Source of the DNA: an uncultured Finegoldia sp. | GTDB lineage: Bacteria; Bacillota; Clostridia; Tissierellales; Peptoniphilaceae | Length of the DNA: 64,000 nt | NCBI RefSeq assembly: GCF_900766215.1 | Contig: NZ_CAAFUQ010000095.1 | Span: 1 to 64,000 of the forward strand | Direction: 5' to 3' | In this document: one piece after another, positions 25,730 through 34,411 of the stretch | Layout of the letters: the number at the start of each line of letters is the position of its first letter | Numbering within the stretch: position 1 is the first letter of the stretch | Position numbers and translations under genes: made by a program | The notes under the pieces: model-generated | Told to the model about the DNA's origin: nothing | Databases searched by the model: none | What the model saw: only the letters and a program-made list of their open reading frames with translations

Positions 25730-26363
25730 TATGGACAATCGAGTAGATGAAATCCTTAAAAATAGCAAATTTAATCTTTTCATCAAAAGATTATTTGATA
25801 TTTTAGCATCTTTATTTGGAATTTTGGTTATGGCGATTCCAATGATTATAATTTCTATAGCTATAAAGTTAGATTCAAAGGGTCCTGTGTTTTTCAAACA
25901 AAAAAGAGTTAAGAAAAATAATAAGGATTTTACGATTTTGAAATTTAGGACGATGGTTGTGGATGCTCCAAAATTGGGAATGGCAATAACAGTTGGAGAC
26001 GATCCTAGAATAACAAAAGTGGGAAAGTTTTTGAGGAAAACTAAATTAGATGAGTTTCCACAATTGTTCAATGTATTAGTCGGAGATATGAGTTTTGTTG
26101 GACCAAGACCAGAAGTTAGAAAATACGTCGATATGTATTCGGATTCGGACAGAGATATTTTGAAGATTAGACCAGGAATTACGGATTTGGCAAGTATAAA
26201 ATACAGAGATGAATCAGAAATTTTGGATAAGTCCGACAATCCTGAAAAAACTTATGTGGAAGAAATTATGCCGAATAAAATCGAACTAAACAAACAATAC
26301 ATTGAAAATATTAATTTATTAAATGATATTAAAATAATTCTTCAAACATTGAAGATTTTATAG
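25719..26363 (+). CDS. Small phosphoglycosyl transferase (PglC/WcaJ-type initiating sugar transferase)
   Basis: The 214-residue monotopic membrane enzyme moves a sugar-1-phosphate from a UDP-sugar to undecaprenyl phosphate, starting glycan assembly. An N-terminal re-entrant helix (LASLFGILVMAIPMIIISIA) is followed by ILKFRTMV, the catalytic Asp-Glu in KLDEFPQLFNVLVGDMSF, VGPRPE and the RPGITDLASIKY motif. The length is that of the compact PglC class. The GTG at 25719 has AAGGA eight bases upstream; an ATG at 25731 lies just after the previous stop but is worse placed. Both are possible. Confidence 0.9.
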   Translation: MVNNMDNRVDEILKNSKFNLFIKRLFDILASLFGILVMAIPMIIISIAIKLDSKGPVFFKQKRVKKNNKDFTILKFRTMVVDAPKLGMAITVGDDPRITKVGKFLRKTKLDEFPQLFNVLVGDMSFVGPRPEVRKYVDMYSDSDRDILKIRPGITDLASIKYRDESEILDKSDNPEKTYVEEIMPNKIELNKQYIENINLLNDIKIILQTLKIL

Positions 26364-26370
26364 GAGTTTT

Positions 26371-27597
26371 ATGAATATTTGGATTATAAATCATTATATT
26401 GATGTTCCAGGGAAGGGTAGATATTTAAGGCATTATAATTTTGCAAAAGAATTACAAAAAAGAGGACATAATGTTACTTTATTTACAGCATCTACTACAC
26501 ATGGAACAGATTTAAATGTGATTAATGATGAAAAAAAATATAAAGAAGAAATAATTGATTCCTTGAAATTTGTATATATTAAGGCAAAAAATTACACTGG
26601 GAATGGTAAAGACCGTGTAATTAATATGATACAATTCTATAAAAATCTATTGTCAGTATCTAAAAAATACTCTGGGGTTGATGTTGTTTATTGTTCTGCA
26701 CCTCATAGTTTAACTTGGTTAGCTTCAAGGAAAATAGCCAAAAACAATCACGCTAAGTTAATTTGTGAAACAAGAGATTTATGGCCAGAAACTTTTATAG
26801 AAATGGGTAAGTTCAGTAAAAATCATCCTGTGGCAAAAATCCTATATGCTATTGAGAAATCTGTGTATAAGTCTTCAGATGCTTTAATATTCACAATGGA
26901 GGGCGGAAAAGACTATCTGAAATCAAGAGGAATTAATAGAGATAATGTATTTCACATAAATAATGGGGTTGTACTAGAAGATTTCAATGAATCAATAAAT
27001 AAATATCATTTGGAAGATGTAGATTTAGATGATAAAAATATCTTTAAAGTTGTTTATACAGGGGCTTTAGGACGAGCAAATCAAGTTGATACTTTGATTG
27101 ATGCAATGAATAAACTTTCTGATTATGAAGATATAAAACTTATTGTTTATGGGAAAGGTGAATTTGAAGCAAGTCTTATAAAAAAAGTTAGAGAAAATTC
27201 ACAAAAAAATGTTGTTTTTAAAGGTTCTGTTGACAAAAGATATGTACCTTCTATAGTTACAAGATCAGATTTGAATGTAATTACTGGACAAGATATTAAT
27301 TTATATAAATATGGAATGAGTTTTAACAAGCTATTTGAGTATTTAGCTGCAAACAAACCTATATTATCTAATTTAAAATGTAATTATGATATTATTGAAA
27401 AATTTAACTGTGGTAAGACAGTAAAAAGTGGTTCTGCAGATGCTTTAAAGGAAGGAATATTGTACTTTTATAATTTAAAAGATATTGATTATAAACAATT
27501 TTGTGAAAATTCTAAAGAAGCAGCAGCAAATTATGATTACAAAATTTTAACTGATAAATTGGAAGATATATTTAAAACTTTAAATGGGGGATTTTAA
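26371..27597 (+). CDS. Glycosyltransferase family 4 (WbuB-like)
   Basis: The 408-residue GT-B enzyme has an N-terminal domain starting IWIINHYIDVPGKGRYLRHY and a C-terminal nucleotide-sugar domain with VYTGALGRANQVDTLIDAM, VFKGSVDKRYVPSI and the SFNKLFEYLAANKPIL region with the EX7E-like acid. It probably adds the second sugar to the lipid-linked sugar made by the preceding transferase. Its base composition looks more AT-rich than its neighbours, which could reflect separate origin. AGGAG precedes the ATG. Confidence 0.9.
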   Translation: MNIWIINHYIDVPGKGRYLRHYNFAKELQKRGHNVTLFTASTTHGTDLNVINDEKKYKEEIIDSLKFVYIKAKNYTGNGKDRVINMIQFYKNLLSVSKKYSGVDVVYCSAPHSLTWLASRKIAKNNHAKLICETRDLWPETFIEMGKFSKNHPVAKILYAIEKSVYKSSDALIFTMEGGKDYLKSRGINRDNVFHINNGVVLEDFNESINKYHLEDVDLDDKNIFKVVYTGALGRANQVDTLIDAMNKLSDYEDIKLIVYGKGEFEASLIKKVRENSQKNVVFKGSVDKRYVPSIVTRSDLNVITGQDINLYKYGMSFNKLFEYLAANKPILSNLKCNYDIIEKFNCGKTVKSGSADALKEGILYFYNLKDIDYKQFCENSKEAAANYDYKILTDKLEDIFKTLNGGF

Positions 27598-28784
27598 TGA
27601 ATATACCATTGTTGAATTTGAAAAGACAATATAAAGACATTGAAGAAGAAGTAAACTCAAATGTATTAGAGTGTTTCAAGAATGCACAATATATAATGGG
27701 TGAAAATGTTAAACAATTTGAAAAAGAAATAGCTGAAAAAATTGGTGTTAAACATGCGATTACTGTTGGAAATGGAACTGATGCTTTGATTATAGCTTTG
27801 AAGTCTTTGGGAATCAAAGAAGGAGATGAAGTTATAACCACTGATTACACTTTCTTTGCAACAGCTGAAGCTATAAGATTTGTCGGAGCTACACCTGTGT
27901 TTTGTGATGTTGAATTGGATACTTATAATATCGATCCTTCTCAAATAGAAGAAAAGATTACAGACAAAACAAAGGCAATTATTTGTGTTCATTTATTTGG
28001 AAATGCATGTAAAATGGATGAAATAAATGATATTGCCAAGAGACATAATTTGTATGTTGTTGAAGATGCAGCACAAGCAATTAATTCACAATATAAGGGC
28101 AAAAATGTTGGTAATTTAGGGGATATAGCTTGTTTCTCATTCTTCCCTACAAAAAATTTGGGATGCTTTGGTGATGGTGGAATGATCACAACTAATGATG
28201 ATGATTTGGCAACTATTATAAGAGCTTTGAAGGTTCACGGTAGTGGCGAAAATGGAATGAAAGCTTATGCTATATTAAATGATGAAGAAGTTGAAGTTGT
28301 GGAACAAAATTCAGGAGATAATACAGTTTACAATCCATTGAAATACTACAACTATTTAATCGGTCACAATTCAAGATTAGACGAAATCCAAGCTGCTATT
28401 TTGAGAATTAAATTGAAACACTTAGATGAATATACAGAAAACAGAAGAAGTATTTCACACGGATACATCGAAGCTTTGAAGGATACTTCATTGGTAATGC
28501 CAACTGAAACTGAGGGCGGAAAGCACGTTTTCCACTTATTTATTTTACAATCTGAAAATAGAGAGGAAATAGAATCAAAATTAAAAGAAAAAGGCATTGC
28601 TACTGGAACTTATTACAAAGTCCCAATGCATTTACAAAAAGCTTTTAATGATTTAGGATATAAAAAGGGAGATTTTCCTAATGCGGAATATCTTTCAGAA
28701 AGGACTTTTGCAATTCCATTGTTCCCAGAAATGAACGATGAAGAAAGAGAATATATTATTAATTCTATAAAGGAGATAGTATAA
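27597..28784 (+). CDS. UDP-3-keto-GlcNAcA aminotransferase (WbpE/WlbC-like)
   Basis: The 395-residue DegT-family PLP enzyme has the start IPLLNLKRQYKDIEEEV, GVKHAITVGNGTDALIIALK, VVEDAAQA and FSFFPTKNLGCFGDGGM with the PLP lysine. This subtype, next to WbpA-, WbpB- and WbpD-like genes, aminates C3 of UDP-2-acetamido-3-keto-glucuronate to give UDP-GlcNAc3NA. It shares one base with each neighbouring gene. Confidence 0.9.
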   Translation: MNIPLLNLKRQYKDIEEEVNSNVLECFKNAQYIMGENVKQFEKEIAEKIGVKHAITVGNGTDALIIALKSLGIKEGDEVITTDYTFFATAEAIRFVGATPVFCDVELDTYNIDPSQIEEKITDKTKAIICVHLFGNACKMDEINDIAKRHNLYVVEDAAQAINSQYKGKNVGNLGDIACFSFFPTKNLGCFGDGGMITTNDDDLATIIRALKVHGSGENGMKAYAILNDEEVEVVEQNSGDNTVYNPLKYYNYLIGHNSRLDEIQAAILRIKLKHLDEYTENRRSISHGYIEALKDTSLVMPTETEGGKHVFHLFILQSENREEIESKLKEKGIATGTYYKVPMHLQKAFNDLGYKKGDFPNAEYLSERTFAIPLFPEMNDEEREYIINSIKEIV

Positions 28785-29362
28785 TGGACTTTTTTGCTCA
28801 TGAGTCTTGCTATATAGATGAAGAGACAAAGATTGGTAAAGGTACTAAAATTTGGCATTTTAGTCATGTGATGTCAGGTAGCACTATTGGAGAAAATTGT
28901 AACATTGGTCAAAATGTCGTTATTTCTCCAGATGTTACGCTTGGTAATAATTGTAAAGTTCAAAATAATGTTAGTGTGTATACTGGTGTTGTTTGTGAAG
29001 ATGGTGTGTTCTTAGGACCTTCTTGTGTGTTTACAAATGTTATTAATCCAAGGGCTTTTATTGAGAAAAAAGATGAATATCGAAAAACAACTATTAAAGA
29101 AGGCGCGTCTATTGGCGCCAATGCGACTATTGTTTGTGGAAACACAATTGGCAAATATGCTATAATTGGAGCAGGAGCAGTTGTTACAAAAGATGTCGGG
29201 GATTACGAAATTGTAGTAGGTAATCCAGCTAGACATCATGGATATGCATGTTCATGTGGAGAAAACCTAAAAAGAGTTTCCCTCACAGATTATATATGTG
29301 AAAAATGTGACAAGAAATATTTATTAAATGATTATAAATTGAGTGAGGTATCAAATGAGTAA
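28784..29362 (+). CDS. UDP-GlcNAc3NA N-acetyltransferase (WbpD/WlbB-like) with C-terminal zinc ribbon
   Basis: About 155 of 192 residues form a left-handed beta-helix of hexapeptide repeats (IGENCNIGQNVVISPDVTLG, IGANATIVCGNTIGKYAIIG). It would acetylate the 3-amino group to complete UDP-GlcNAc(3NAc)A. Beyond the helix are two cysteine pairs (CSC and CEKC) about 20 residues apart, spaced like a zinc ribbon. The C-terminal extension is seen in some homologues. Operon position between WbpE- and WbpA-like genes makes the assignment firm. Confidence 0.9.
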   Translation: MDFFAHESCYIDEETKIGKGTKIWHFSHVMSGSTIGENCNIGQNVVISPDVTLGNNCKVQNNVSVYTGVVCEDGVFLGPSCVFTNVINPRAFIEKKDEYRKTTIKEGASIGANATIVCGNTIGKYAIIGAGAVVTKDVGDYEIVVGNPARHHGYACSCGENLKRVSLTDYICEKCDKKYLLNDYKLSEVSNE

Positions 29363-30686
29363 TTTAAAAGAAGAATTATTGGGCAAAATTGAAGATAAAT
29401 CTCTAGTTGTAGGGGTTGTAGGATTAGGTTATGTAGGATTGCCATTAGCAGTTGAAAAAGCTAAAGCAGGTTATACTGTTATTGGTTTTGATGTTCAACC
29501 TGAAAAAGTTCAAATGGTTAACGATGGAGTTAATTACATAGGTGATGTTGTTGATTCTGAATTAAAAGCAATTGTAGAATCTGGAAAATTGAGAGCTACA
29601 AGTGATTTTGAATCAGTTGCAAGTTGTGATTTCATAGCTATTGCCGTTCCTACACCTTTGGATATTTATCAACAACCAGATATTTCCTATGTTGAAAAAT
29701 CAACTACAGATGTTTCAAAACATTTGAAAAAAGGATCTATAGTTGTTTTGGAATCTACAACTTACCCAGGAACTACTGAAGAATTAATGAGACCTATTTT
29801 GGAAAATGGATCAGGATTAAAATGTGAAGAAGATTTCTACTTGGCATTCTCTCCAGAAAGAGTAGATCCAGGTAACAAACAATATAAAACTAAAAACACT
29901 CCAAAAGTTGTTGGAGGAATTGGTTCAGAATCTACTGAAGTTGCAGCAGCATTGTACAGAAATGTATTAGAAGGAGAAGTTATGACTGTATCTTCACCTA
30001 GAGTTGCTGAAATGGAAAAAATTCTTGAAAACACATACAGAAATGTAAACATTGGTTTGGTAAATGAATTTGCCAAATTAGCGAATAAAATGGACATTAA
30101 CATGTGGGAAGTAGTAGACGCTGCAAAGACAAAACCTTATGGATATCAAGCATTCTATCCAGGCCCTGGTGTTGGTGGACACTGTATACCATTAGATCCA
30201 TTCTATTTGACTTGGAAAGCTAGAGAATATGATGTACACATGCCAATAATAGAAGCAAGTGGTACTGTTAATGATAGCATGCCTGAATGGGTTGTAGATA
30301 GATCAATGAAAATCTTATCTAGAAAATTCAAAAAACCATTAAATGGTTCAAAAGTTTTAATTTTAGGTATTGCATACAAAAAAGACATTGACGATTTAAG
30401 AGATTCCCCAGCATTTGTTGTAATGGATAAGTTCAGGGAAGAAGGAGCTATCATTGATTACTACGATGGATTTAATCCTTCATACTTCAACCCAGATGGA
30501 TCTAAGACTTACTCATTAAAAGAAATTAATCCAGATGTAGTTAAGGGTTATGATTTAGTTGTTATAACTGCTGATCATACAAATGTTGATTATCAAATGG
30601 TAGTAGACAATGCACCATTCGTATTTGATACAAAGTACGCTACAAGAAATGTAGAAAATAACAGAGAAAAAATAGAATTATTATAA
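29355..30686 (+). CDS. UDP-GlcNAc 6-dehydrogenase (WbpA-like nucleotide sugar dehydrogenase)
   Basis: The 443-residue NAD enzyme oxidises C6 of UDP-GlcNAc to the uronic acid, the first step of the diacetamido-uronate pathway. It has the Rossmann motif VGVVGLGYVGLPLAVEKAKA, the catalytic cysteine in GPGVGGHCIPLDPFYL (about residue 278) and the VLILGIAYKKDIDDLRDSPA second Rossmann domain. I chose ATG 29355, five bases after GAGGT, giving an eight-base overlap with the acetyltransferase. Confidence 0.92.
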   Translation: MSNLKEELLGKIEDKSLVVGVVGLGYVGLPLAVEKAKAGYTVIGFDVQPEKVQMVNDGVNYIGDVVDSELKAIVESGKLRATSDFESVASCDFIAIAVPTPLDIYQQPDISYVEKSTTDVSKHLKKGSIVVLESTTYPGTTEELMRPILENGSGLKCEEDFYLAFSPERVDPGNKQYKTKNTPKVVGGIGSESTEVAAALYRNVLEGEVMTVSSPRVAEMEKILENTYRNVNIGLVNEFAKLANKMDINMWEVVDAAKTKPYGYQAFYPGPGVGGHCIPLDPFYLTWKAREYDVHMPIIEASGTVNDSMPEWVVDRSMKILSRKFKKPLNGSKVLILGIAYKKDIDDLRDSPAFVVMDKFREEGAIIDYYDGFNPSYFNPDGSKTYSLKEINPDVVKGYDLVVITADHTNVDYQMVVDNAPFVFDTKYATRNVENNREKIELL

Positions 30687-30694
30687 GAGGTAAT

Positions 30695-31714
30695 ATGCAA
30701 AAAATTAAATGTGCGATTATTGGTTGTGGTAGAATTTCTTACAAACACGTTGAAGGAATTGCAAACAATGATTCAGAAATGGAATTAGTTGCAGTATGCG
30801 ATATTATTGAAGAAAGAGCTATTGAAAAGAAAAATGAATATTTAGAAAGATTTCCTGACAGAGATGTAAAAGTATATACTGATTACAAGAAAATGTTAGA
30901 TGAAGTCGATATTGATATGTGTTCAATTTCAACAGAAAGTGGTTATCATGGTGAAATAGCACTTTACTGCTTAGAAAAATCAAAACACGTTCTAATTGAA
31001 AAGCCAATGGCTATGAGTTTGGAAGAAATCGATAAAATCAATGATTTAGCAGATAAAAAAGGATTAAAAGTTGGAGTATGCCACCAAAATAGATTTAATC
31101 CTCCAATCCAAAAATTGAAAAAAACAATTAATGCTAATAAATTTGGAAAGATGACTAACATTACAGCTAGAGTTTTATGGAATAGAAATCAAAATTACTA
31201 TAATTTGGCTCCATGGAGAGGAACAAAGGCTTTAGACGGTGGGACATTGATGAATCAATGTATTCACGCATTAGACTTGTTGTTATGGATGATGGATGAT
31301 GAATTAGTAAGTGTAAAAGCTGAGACTGAAACATTCCTAAGAGATATAGAAATGGAAGATTACGGCGTAATATTGATGAGATTTAAGAGTGGTAGAATTG
31401 GACTATTGGAAGGTAGTGCCGATGTATATCCTAAAAATCTTGAAGAAACTATTTCGGTATTTGGTTCTACAGGAACAGCTGTTATCGGAGGATTAGCAGT
31501 TAATGAAATAAAAACATGGGTTTTCGAAGATGAATCTGAAACAGCAGAATTAGAAGATGATAAATCAATCGATAACGTGTATGGAAACGGACACACTCCA
31601 CTATACAAAGATTTTATTCACGCAATAAATACTGATACACAACCTTTGATAAACGGACACGAAGGAAGAAAACCAGTAGAAGTTTTAATGAAAGCTTACG
31701 GTTGGATTGATTAA
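30695..31714 (+). CDS. UDP-GlcNAcA 3-dehydrogenase (WbpB-like Gfo/Idh/MocA oxidoreductase)
   Basis: The 339-residue oxidoreductase has an N-terminal NAD fold (CAIIGCGRISYKHVEGIAN), the EKPMAMS motif with the catalytic lysine, and MNQCIHALDLLLWMMDD with the conserved histidine. In the Wbp pathway it oxidises C3 of UDP-GlcNAcA to the keto form used by WbpE. It closes the operon and is followed by a terminator. Confidence 0.9.
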   Translation: MQKIKCAIIGCGRISYKHVEGIANNDSEMELVAVCDIIEERAIEKKNEYLERFPDRDVKVYTDYKKMLDEVDIDMCSISTESGYHGEIALYCLEKSKHVLIEKPMAMSLEEIDKINDLADKKGLKVGVCHQNRFNPPIQKLKKTINANKFGKMTNITARVLWNRNQNYYNLAPWRGTKALDGGTLMNQCIHALDLLLWMMDDELVSVKAETETFLRDIEMEDYGVILMRFKSGRIGLLEGSADVYPKNLEETISVFGSTGTAVIGGLAVNEIKTWVFEDESETAELEDDKSIDNVYGNGHTPLYKDFIHAINTDTQPLINGHEGRKPVEVLMKAYGWID

Positions 31715-31737
31715 AGAATAATAAAAAATTTTAAAAT

Positions 31738-31775
31738 AAACAAGCTCTTGATTTTAATCAAGAGCTTGTTTTACT
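31738..31775. terminator. Bidirectional terminator, glycan operon and 3-hydroxyacyl-CoA dehydrogenase
   Basis: A perfect 15-bp stem (31738-31752 with 31757-31771) around TTTA has T tracts on both sides. Confidence 0.9.
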
Positions 31776-31779
31776 TTAT

Positions 31780-32736
31780 TTAATATTTGTAGAATTCTTC
31801 TTTTGTTCCTCTACCTAATTTGTTCTCCTCTATATACTTCTTTAGCATTTGAGCTATATGATAGCTTATTGAGTTTTCATCATTAACATCTGGTTTATTT
31901 AAAGTGATATAATATGCTGTTTTTAACTCTACTACATCAAGTATTTGGAATGGTCCAAAAGGAGCGCCTGTTCCATATCTCCATGCATTATCAATATCAT
32001 CTATGTCAGCTATATCCAAAGCTTTTAGAGTTATTGCAGCATCTAATAATGGTACTAATAGTGAGTTTAGAAGATATCCAGGTTGTTCTTTTTTCAATTT
32101 TAATGGAATCATTCCTATATCTTTTGCGAAGTTAACTACTTCATCGTATACTTCATGAGAAGTTTCGCTGTGTCCCATAATTTCTGCTGTATTATTGTTC
32201 CAAATTTCATTTGCAAAGTGAAGAGTAAGATATTTTTCTGGATGAGGAAGTAAATCCTTAAACGAACTTGGTAATAATGTTGATGAATTTGTTGCAACTA
32301 TAGTATTATCATTTAATACTTTTGCCAAATTCTTATAAAAATCTGATTTTTGTTCTGGGTTTTCAGAAACAGCTTCAATCAATAAATCACAATTTTTAAC
32401 TGATTTTTCTAAGTCTGTTAAAAGATGAATTCTATTGAATCCTTCTTCTACATCTTTTTTTAAATTTTCAATATCATCAAGTGCCAATTGATCTGAAGAA
32501 ATACCTCTAGGTATAATTACTGAGTTAACAGTGTTTTCATCAGATAAACCAACTTTAATTCTATCTAGTATACTTAGATATGTTTCTTTTAATGCATCAA
32601 AACGTGGCTTAGCTCTATCTACAGAACCTTCACTTCTTAACCACATGTTGACATCAAAGCCTTTAAATGCAGTTTGAAATGCTATTTGAGATCCCAAAAC
32701 GCCTCCACCAGCTACTGTTACATTTTTAATTTTCAT
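31780..32736 (-). CDS. 3-hydroxyacyl-CoA dehydrogenase, stand-alone type
   Basis: The 318-residue NAD enzyme oxidises 3-hydroxyacyl- or hydroxybutyryl-CoA-like substrates. The Rossmann start is VTVAGGGVLGSQIAFQTAFK, the mid-domain reads LIEAVSENPEQK, and the catalytic histidine region is LTLHFANEIW. A C-terminal helical domain follows, with GYLLNSLLVPLL and GTGAPFGPFQILDVV. No thiolase, crotonase or acyl-CoA dehydrogenase gene is near, so the true substrate is uncertain. A very strong AAAGGAGG site precedes the ATG. Confidence 0.85.
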   Translation of the reverse strand: MKIKNVTVAGGGVLGSQIAFQTAFKGFDVNMWLRSEGSVDRAKPRFDALKETYLSILDRIKVGLSDENTVNSVIIPRGISSDQLALDDIENLKKDVEEGFNRIHLLTDLEKSVKNCDLLIEAVSENPEQKSDFYKNLAKVLNDNTIVATNSSTLLPSSFKDLLPHPEKYLTLHFANEIWNNNTAEIMGHSETSHEVYDEVVNFAKDIGMIPLKLKKEQPGYLLNSLLVPLLDAAITLKALDIADIDDIDNAWRYGTGAPFGPFQILDVVELKTAYYITLNKPDVNDENSISYHIAQMLKKYIEENKLGRGTKEEFYKY

Positions 32737-32784
32737 AAATTTGCCTCCTTTAAATTAACCTATATTGTAAGTTTATTCAATATT

Positions 32785-32793
32785 TATATACCA
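32785..32793 (-). promoter_or_regulatory. Extended -10 promoter of the hydroxyacyl-CoA dehydrogenase gene
   Basis: The minus strand reads AAGTGGTATATA, about 50 bases before the start codon. The same twelve bases occur on the plus strand at 32985-32996 upstream of the divergent amaP gene. Confidence 0.45.
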
Positions 32794-32883
32794 CTTAAAT
32801 AATTTTACAAATCGTAATTGAACAAATTGTGTAATTTTTTGTGTTTTTTAATTTTTAAAATGTTTAGAAATTTATAAGAAGGG

Positions 32884-32996
32884 TATAATTAAATTAAGGC
32901 GCTAGAGGTTAAAACCATTTTTAAAATAATTAATAAAGAGTAAATTTTTATAATTTAACAAATTATTGTTTAGGATTTATTAAAAAGTGGTATATA
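32884..32996 (+). promoter_or_regulatory. Promoter region of the amaP-asp23 operon
   Basis: Two -10 candidates lie in the 301-base gap: TATAAT at 32884-32889 and the extended TGGTATATA at 32988-32996. If the first is used the leader is about 140 bases and can pair 32914-32922 with 32982-32991. I saw no gene in the gap. Confidence 0.4.
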
Positions 32997-33037
32997 TATC
33001 TTGTAACAAATATATCAATAATTTATAAGGAGGTTAT

Positions 33038-33583
33038 ATGAGTGGATTTAAAAAATTTGTCCACATACTGTTTTCAATATTAATAATTCTATTTTCATTA
33101 GCATTGTTCTTTACAGTATTTAGTTTTGGACAAATTAGTTATAATCTCAGAGAACTCATGATGAATGAGGTATGCTTTTATATAGTATCTGTTGTTGGAG
33201 CATTGGTTCTATTAGGAGCTCTAATAATTATGTTTAAAGCGATTTTCTCTGATAATTTGAGCGATTTCTTGATTTCAAAAGACAAGGATGGAGAAGTAAT
33301 GATATCCACAGAAGCACTGGAAAATACAGTTAAAAGCACTGTGAACAAATATAATGATGTTAGGACTTCCCAAGTTAATGTTAGGGTTAACAATTCTAAA
33401 GAACCATATATGAATTGTGATGTAGAAGTTGGAGTAAGGGATATGTCAAATGTAGGTGGTCTTGGAGAAAACATCAAAAATGATATCAAGACTAATTTGG
33501 AAACTTTATCTGGTTACAAAGTAAAAGATATAACTGTAAAGTTTTTAGATTTGGCAAAATCTACTAATAAAAGAGTAGTATAG
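33038..33583 (+). CDS. amaP: Alkaline shock response membrane anchor protein AmaP
   Basis: The 181-residue protein has two N-terminal membrane helices (about 9-30 and 47-70) followed by a cytoplasmic domain related to Asp23 (about 85-175, with DVEVGVRDMSNVGGLGENI). AmaP anchors Asp23 beneath the membrane in Staphylococcus. It heads the amaP-DUF2273-asp23 operon, the standard order. AAGGAGG precedes the ATG. Confidence 0.87.
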   Translation: MSGFKKFVHILFSILIILFSLALFFTVFSFGQISYNLRELMMNEVCFYIVSVVGALVLLGALIIMFKAIFSDNLSDFLISKDKDGEVMISTEALENTVKSTVNKYNDVRTSQVNVRVNNSKEPYMNCDVEVGVRDMSNVGGLGENIKNDIKTNLETLSGYKVKDITVKFLDLAKSTNKRVV

Positions 33584-33592
33584 GGGGTAAAA

Positions 33593-33889
33593 ATGAACAA
33601 TAATTTATTGGACAATATTAATTCCCCAGATGAAGAAAAAAGGATAGTATTTGTAAAAGAAGATTCAAAAGATAAGTTTGATGAAAGACTAATAAAAAAT
33701 TTCTCAGATTTGAGAAAACCAACTAAGTATGGAATATTAGGTGTAATAATAGCACTTTTATTTTTGAAAGCTGGATTTTGGGCAACAATATTAATACTTT
33801 TACTTTTTGGTATTGGTTATGGTTATGGGTTGTACAAAGAGGGTAATCCTAAATTTATCAGATTTTTGATGAATTTATTTAGGAAATAA
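33593..33889 (+). CDS. DUF2273 small membrane protein
   Basis: The 98-residue protein has a polar N-terminal half and one or two hydrophobic segments (YGILGVIIALLFLKAGFWAT and ILILLLFGIGYGYGLY). DUF2273 proteins sit between amaP and asp23 and are presumed partners of the Asp23 membrane complex; the molecular role is unknown. Confidence 0.85.
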   Translation: MNNNLLDNINSPDEEKRIVFVKEDSKDKFDERLIKNFSDLRKPTKYGILGVIIALLFLKAGFWATILILLLFGIGYGYGLYKEGNPKFIRFLMNLFRK

Positions 33890-33915
33890 TATAGTTATAA
33901 AAGGAGATTAGAAAG

Positions 33916-34371
33916 ATGGACGAAAGAAAATACAATGAAGTAAACAAAGTAAACGAAGAAAAGGCTGAAAGAGAACAAGAAAAGAAACATGAATCAAAAT
34001 TAACTTTTGATAACTCAGTAGTTCAAAAAATAGCTGCAATAGCTGTTAGAGAAGTTCCTGGAGTTTTAGATATGGAAGGTGGATTCTTCTCAGGAATTCA
34101 AGAAACTTTTGGTGGATATGATGCTACAAAAGGTATTGAAGCAGAAGTTGGAGAAAAAGAAGCTGCAATTGATGTTTCAGTTATTTTAGAATATGGTGTA
34201 TCAGCTGTTAAAGTATTCAATCAATTACAAGAAGTAGTAAAACAAAGCGTAAACAAGATGACAGGATTAAATGTTGTTGAAGTTAACTGTAAAGTAGTTG
34301 ACGTAATGACAAGAAAAGAATTTAACTTAAAAAATAAAAAAGAAGAAGAAAATAAAAGTGGTTTGAAATAA
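33916..34371 (+). CDS. Asp23/Gls24 family envelope stress protein
   Basis: The 151-residue protein has a charged N-terminal stretch, then the Asp23 core: VVQKIAAIAVREVPGVLDME, AIDVSVILEYGVSAVKVFNQ and TGLNVVEVNCKVVDVM. Asp23 forms a membrane-proximal layer tethered by AmaP and is linked to cell-wall stress. Last gene of its operon; a terminator follows. Confidence 0.93.
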   Translation: MDERKYNEVNKVNEEKAEREQEKKHESKLTFDNSVVQKIAAIAVREVPGVLDMEGGFFSGIQETFGGYDATKGIEAEVGEKEAAIDVSVILEYGVSAVKVFNQLQEVVKQSVNKMTGLNVVEVNCKVVDVMTRKEFNLKNKKEEENKSGLK

Positions 34372-34379
34372 ACTAATTT

Positions 34380-34411
34380 AAAATAAGGAAGGCATTGTCC
34401 TTCCTTATTTT
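34380..34411. terminator. Bidirectional terminator, asp23 and degV
   Basis: A perfect 13-bp stem (34380-34392 with 34399-34411) with loop CATTGT. The stop codon of the convergent degV gene (34405-34407) lies inside the stem. Confidence 0.88.

Noticed and set aside
25670..26239. A 189-codon frame antisense to the phosphoglycosyl transferase
   Set aside because: It is a shadow of the strongly coding plus strand; hydrophobic but without family resemblance or a ribosome site.
32737..33037. A possible riboswitch or small gene in the 301-base gap
   Set aside because: Only promoter-like boxes and a weak long-range pairing were seen; no known riboswitch core and no open frame with a ribosome site.
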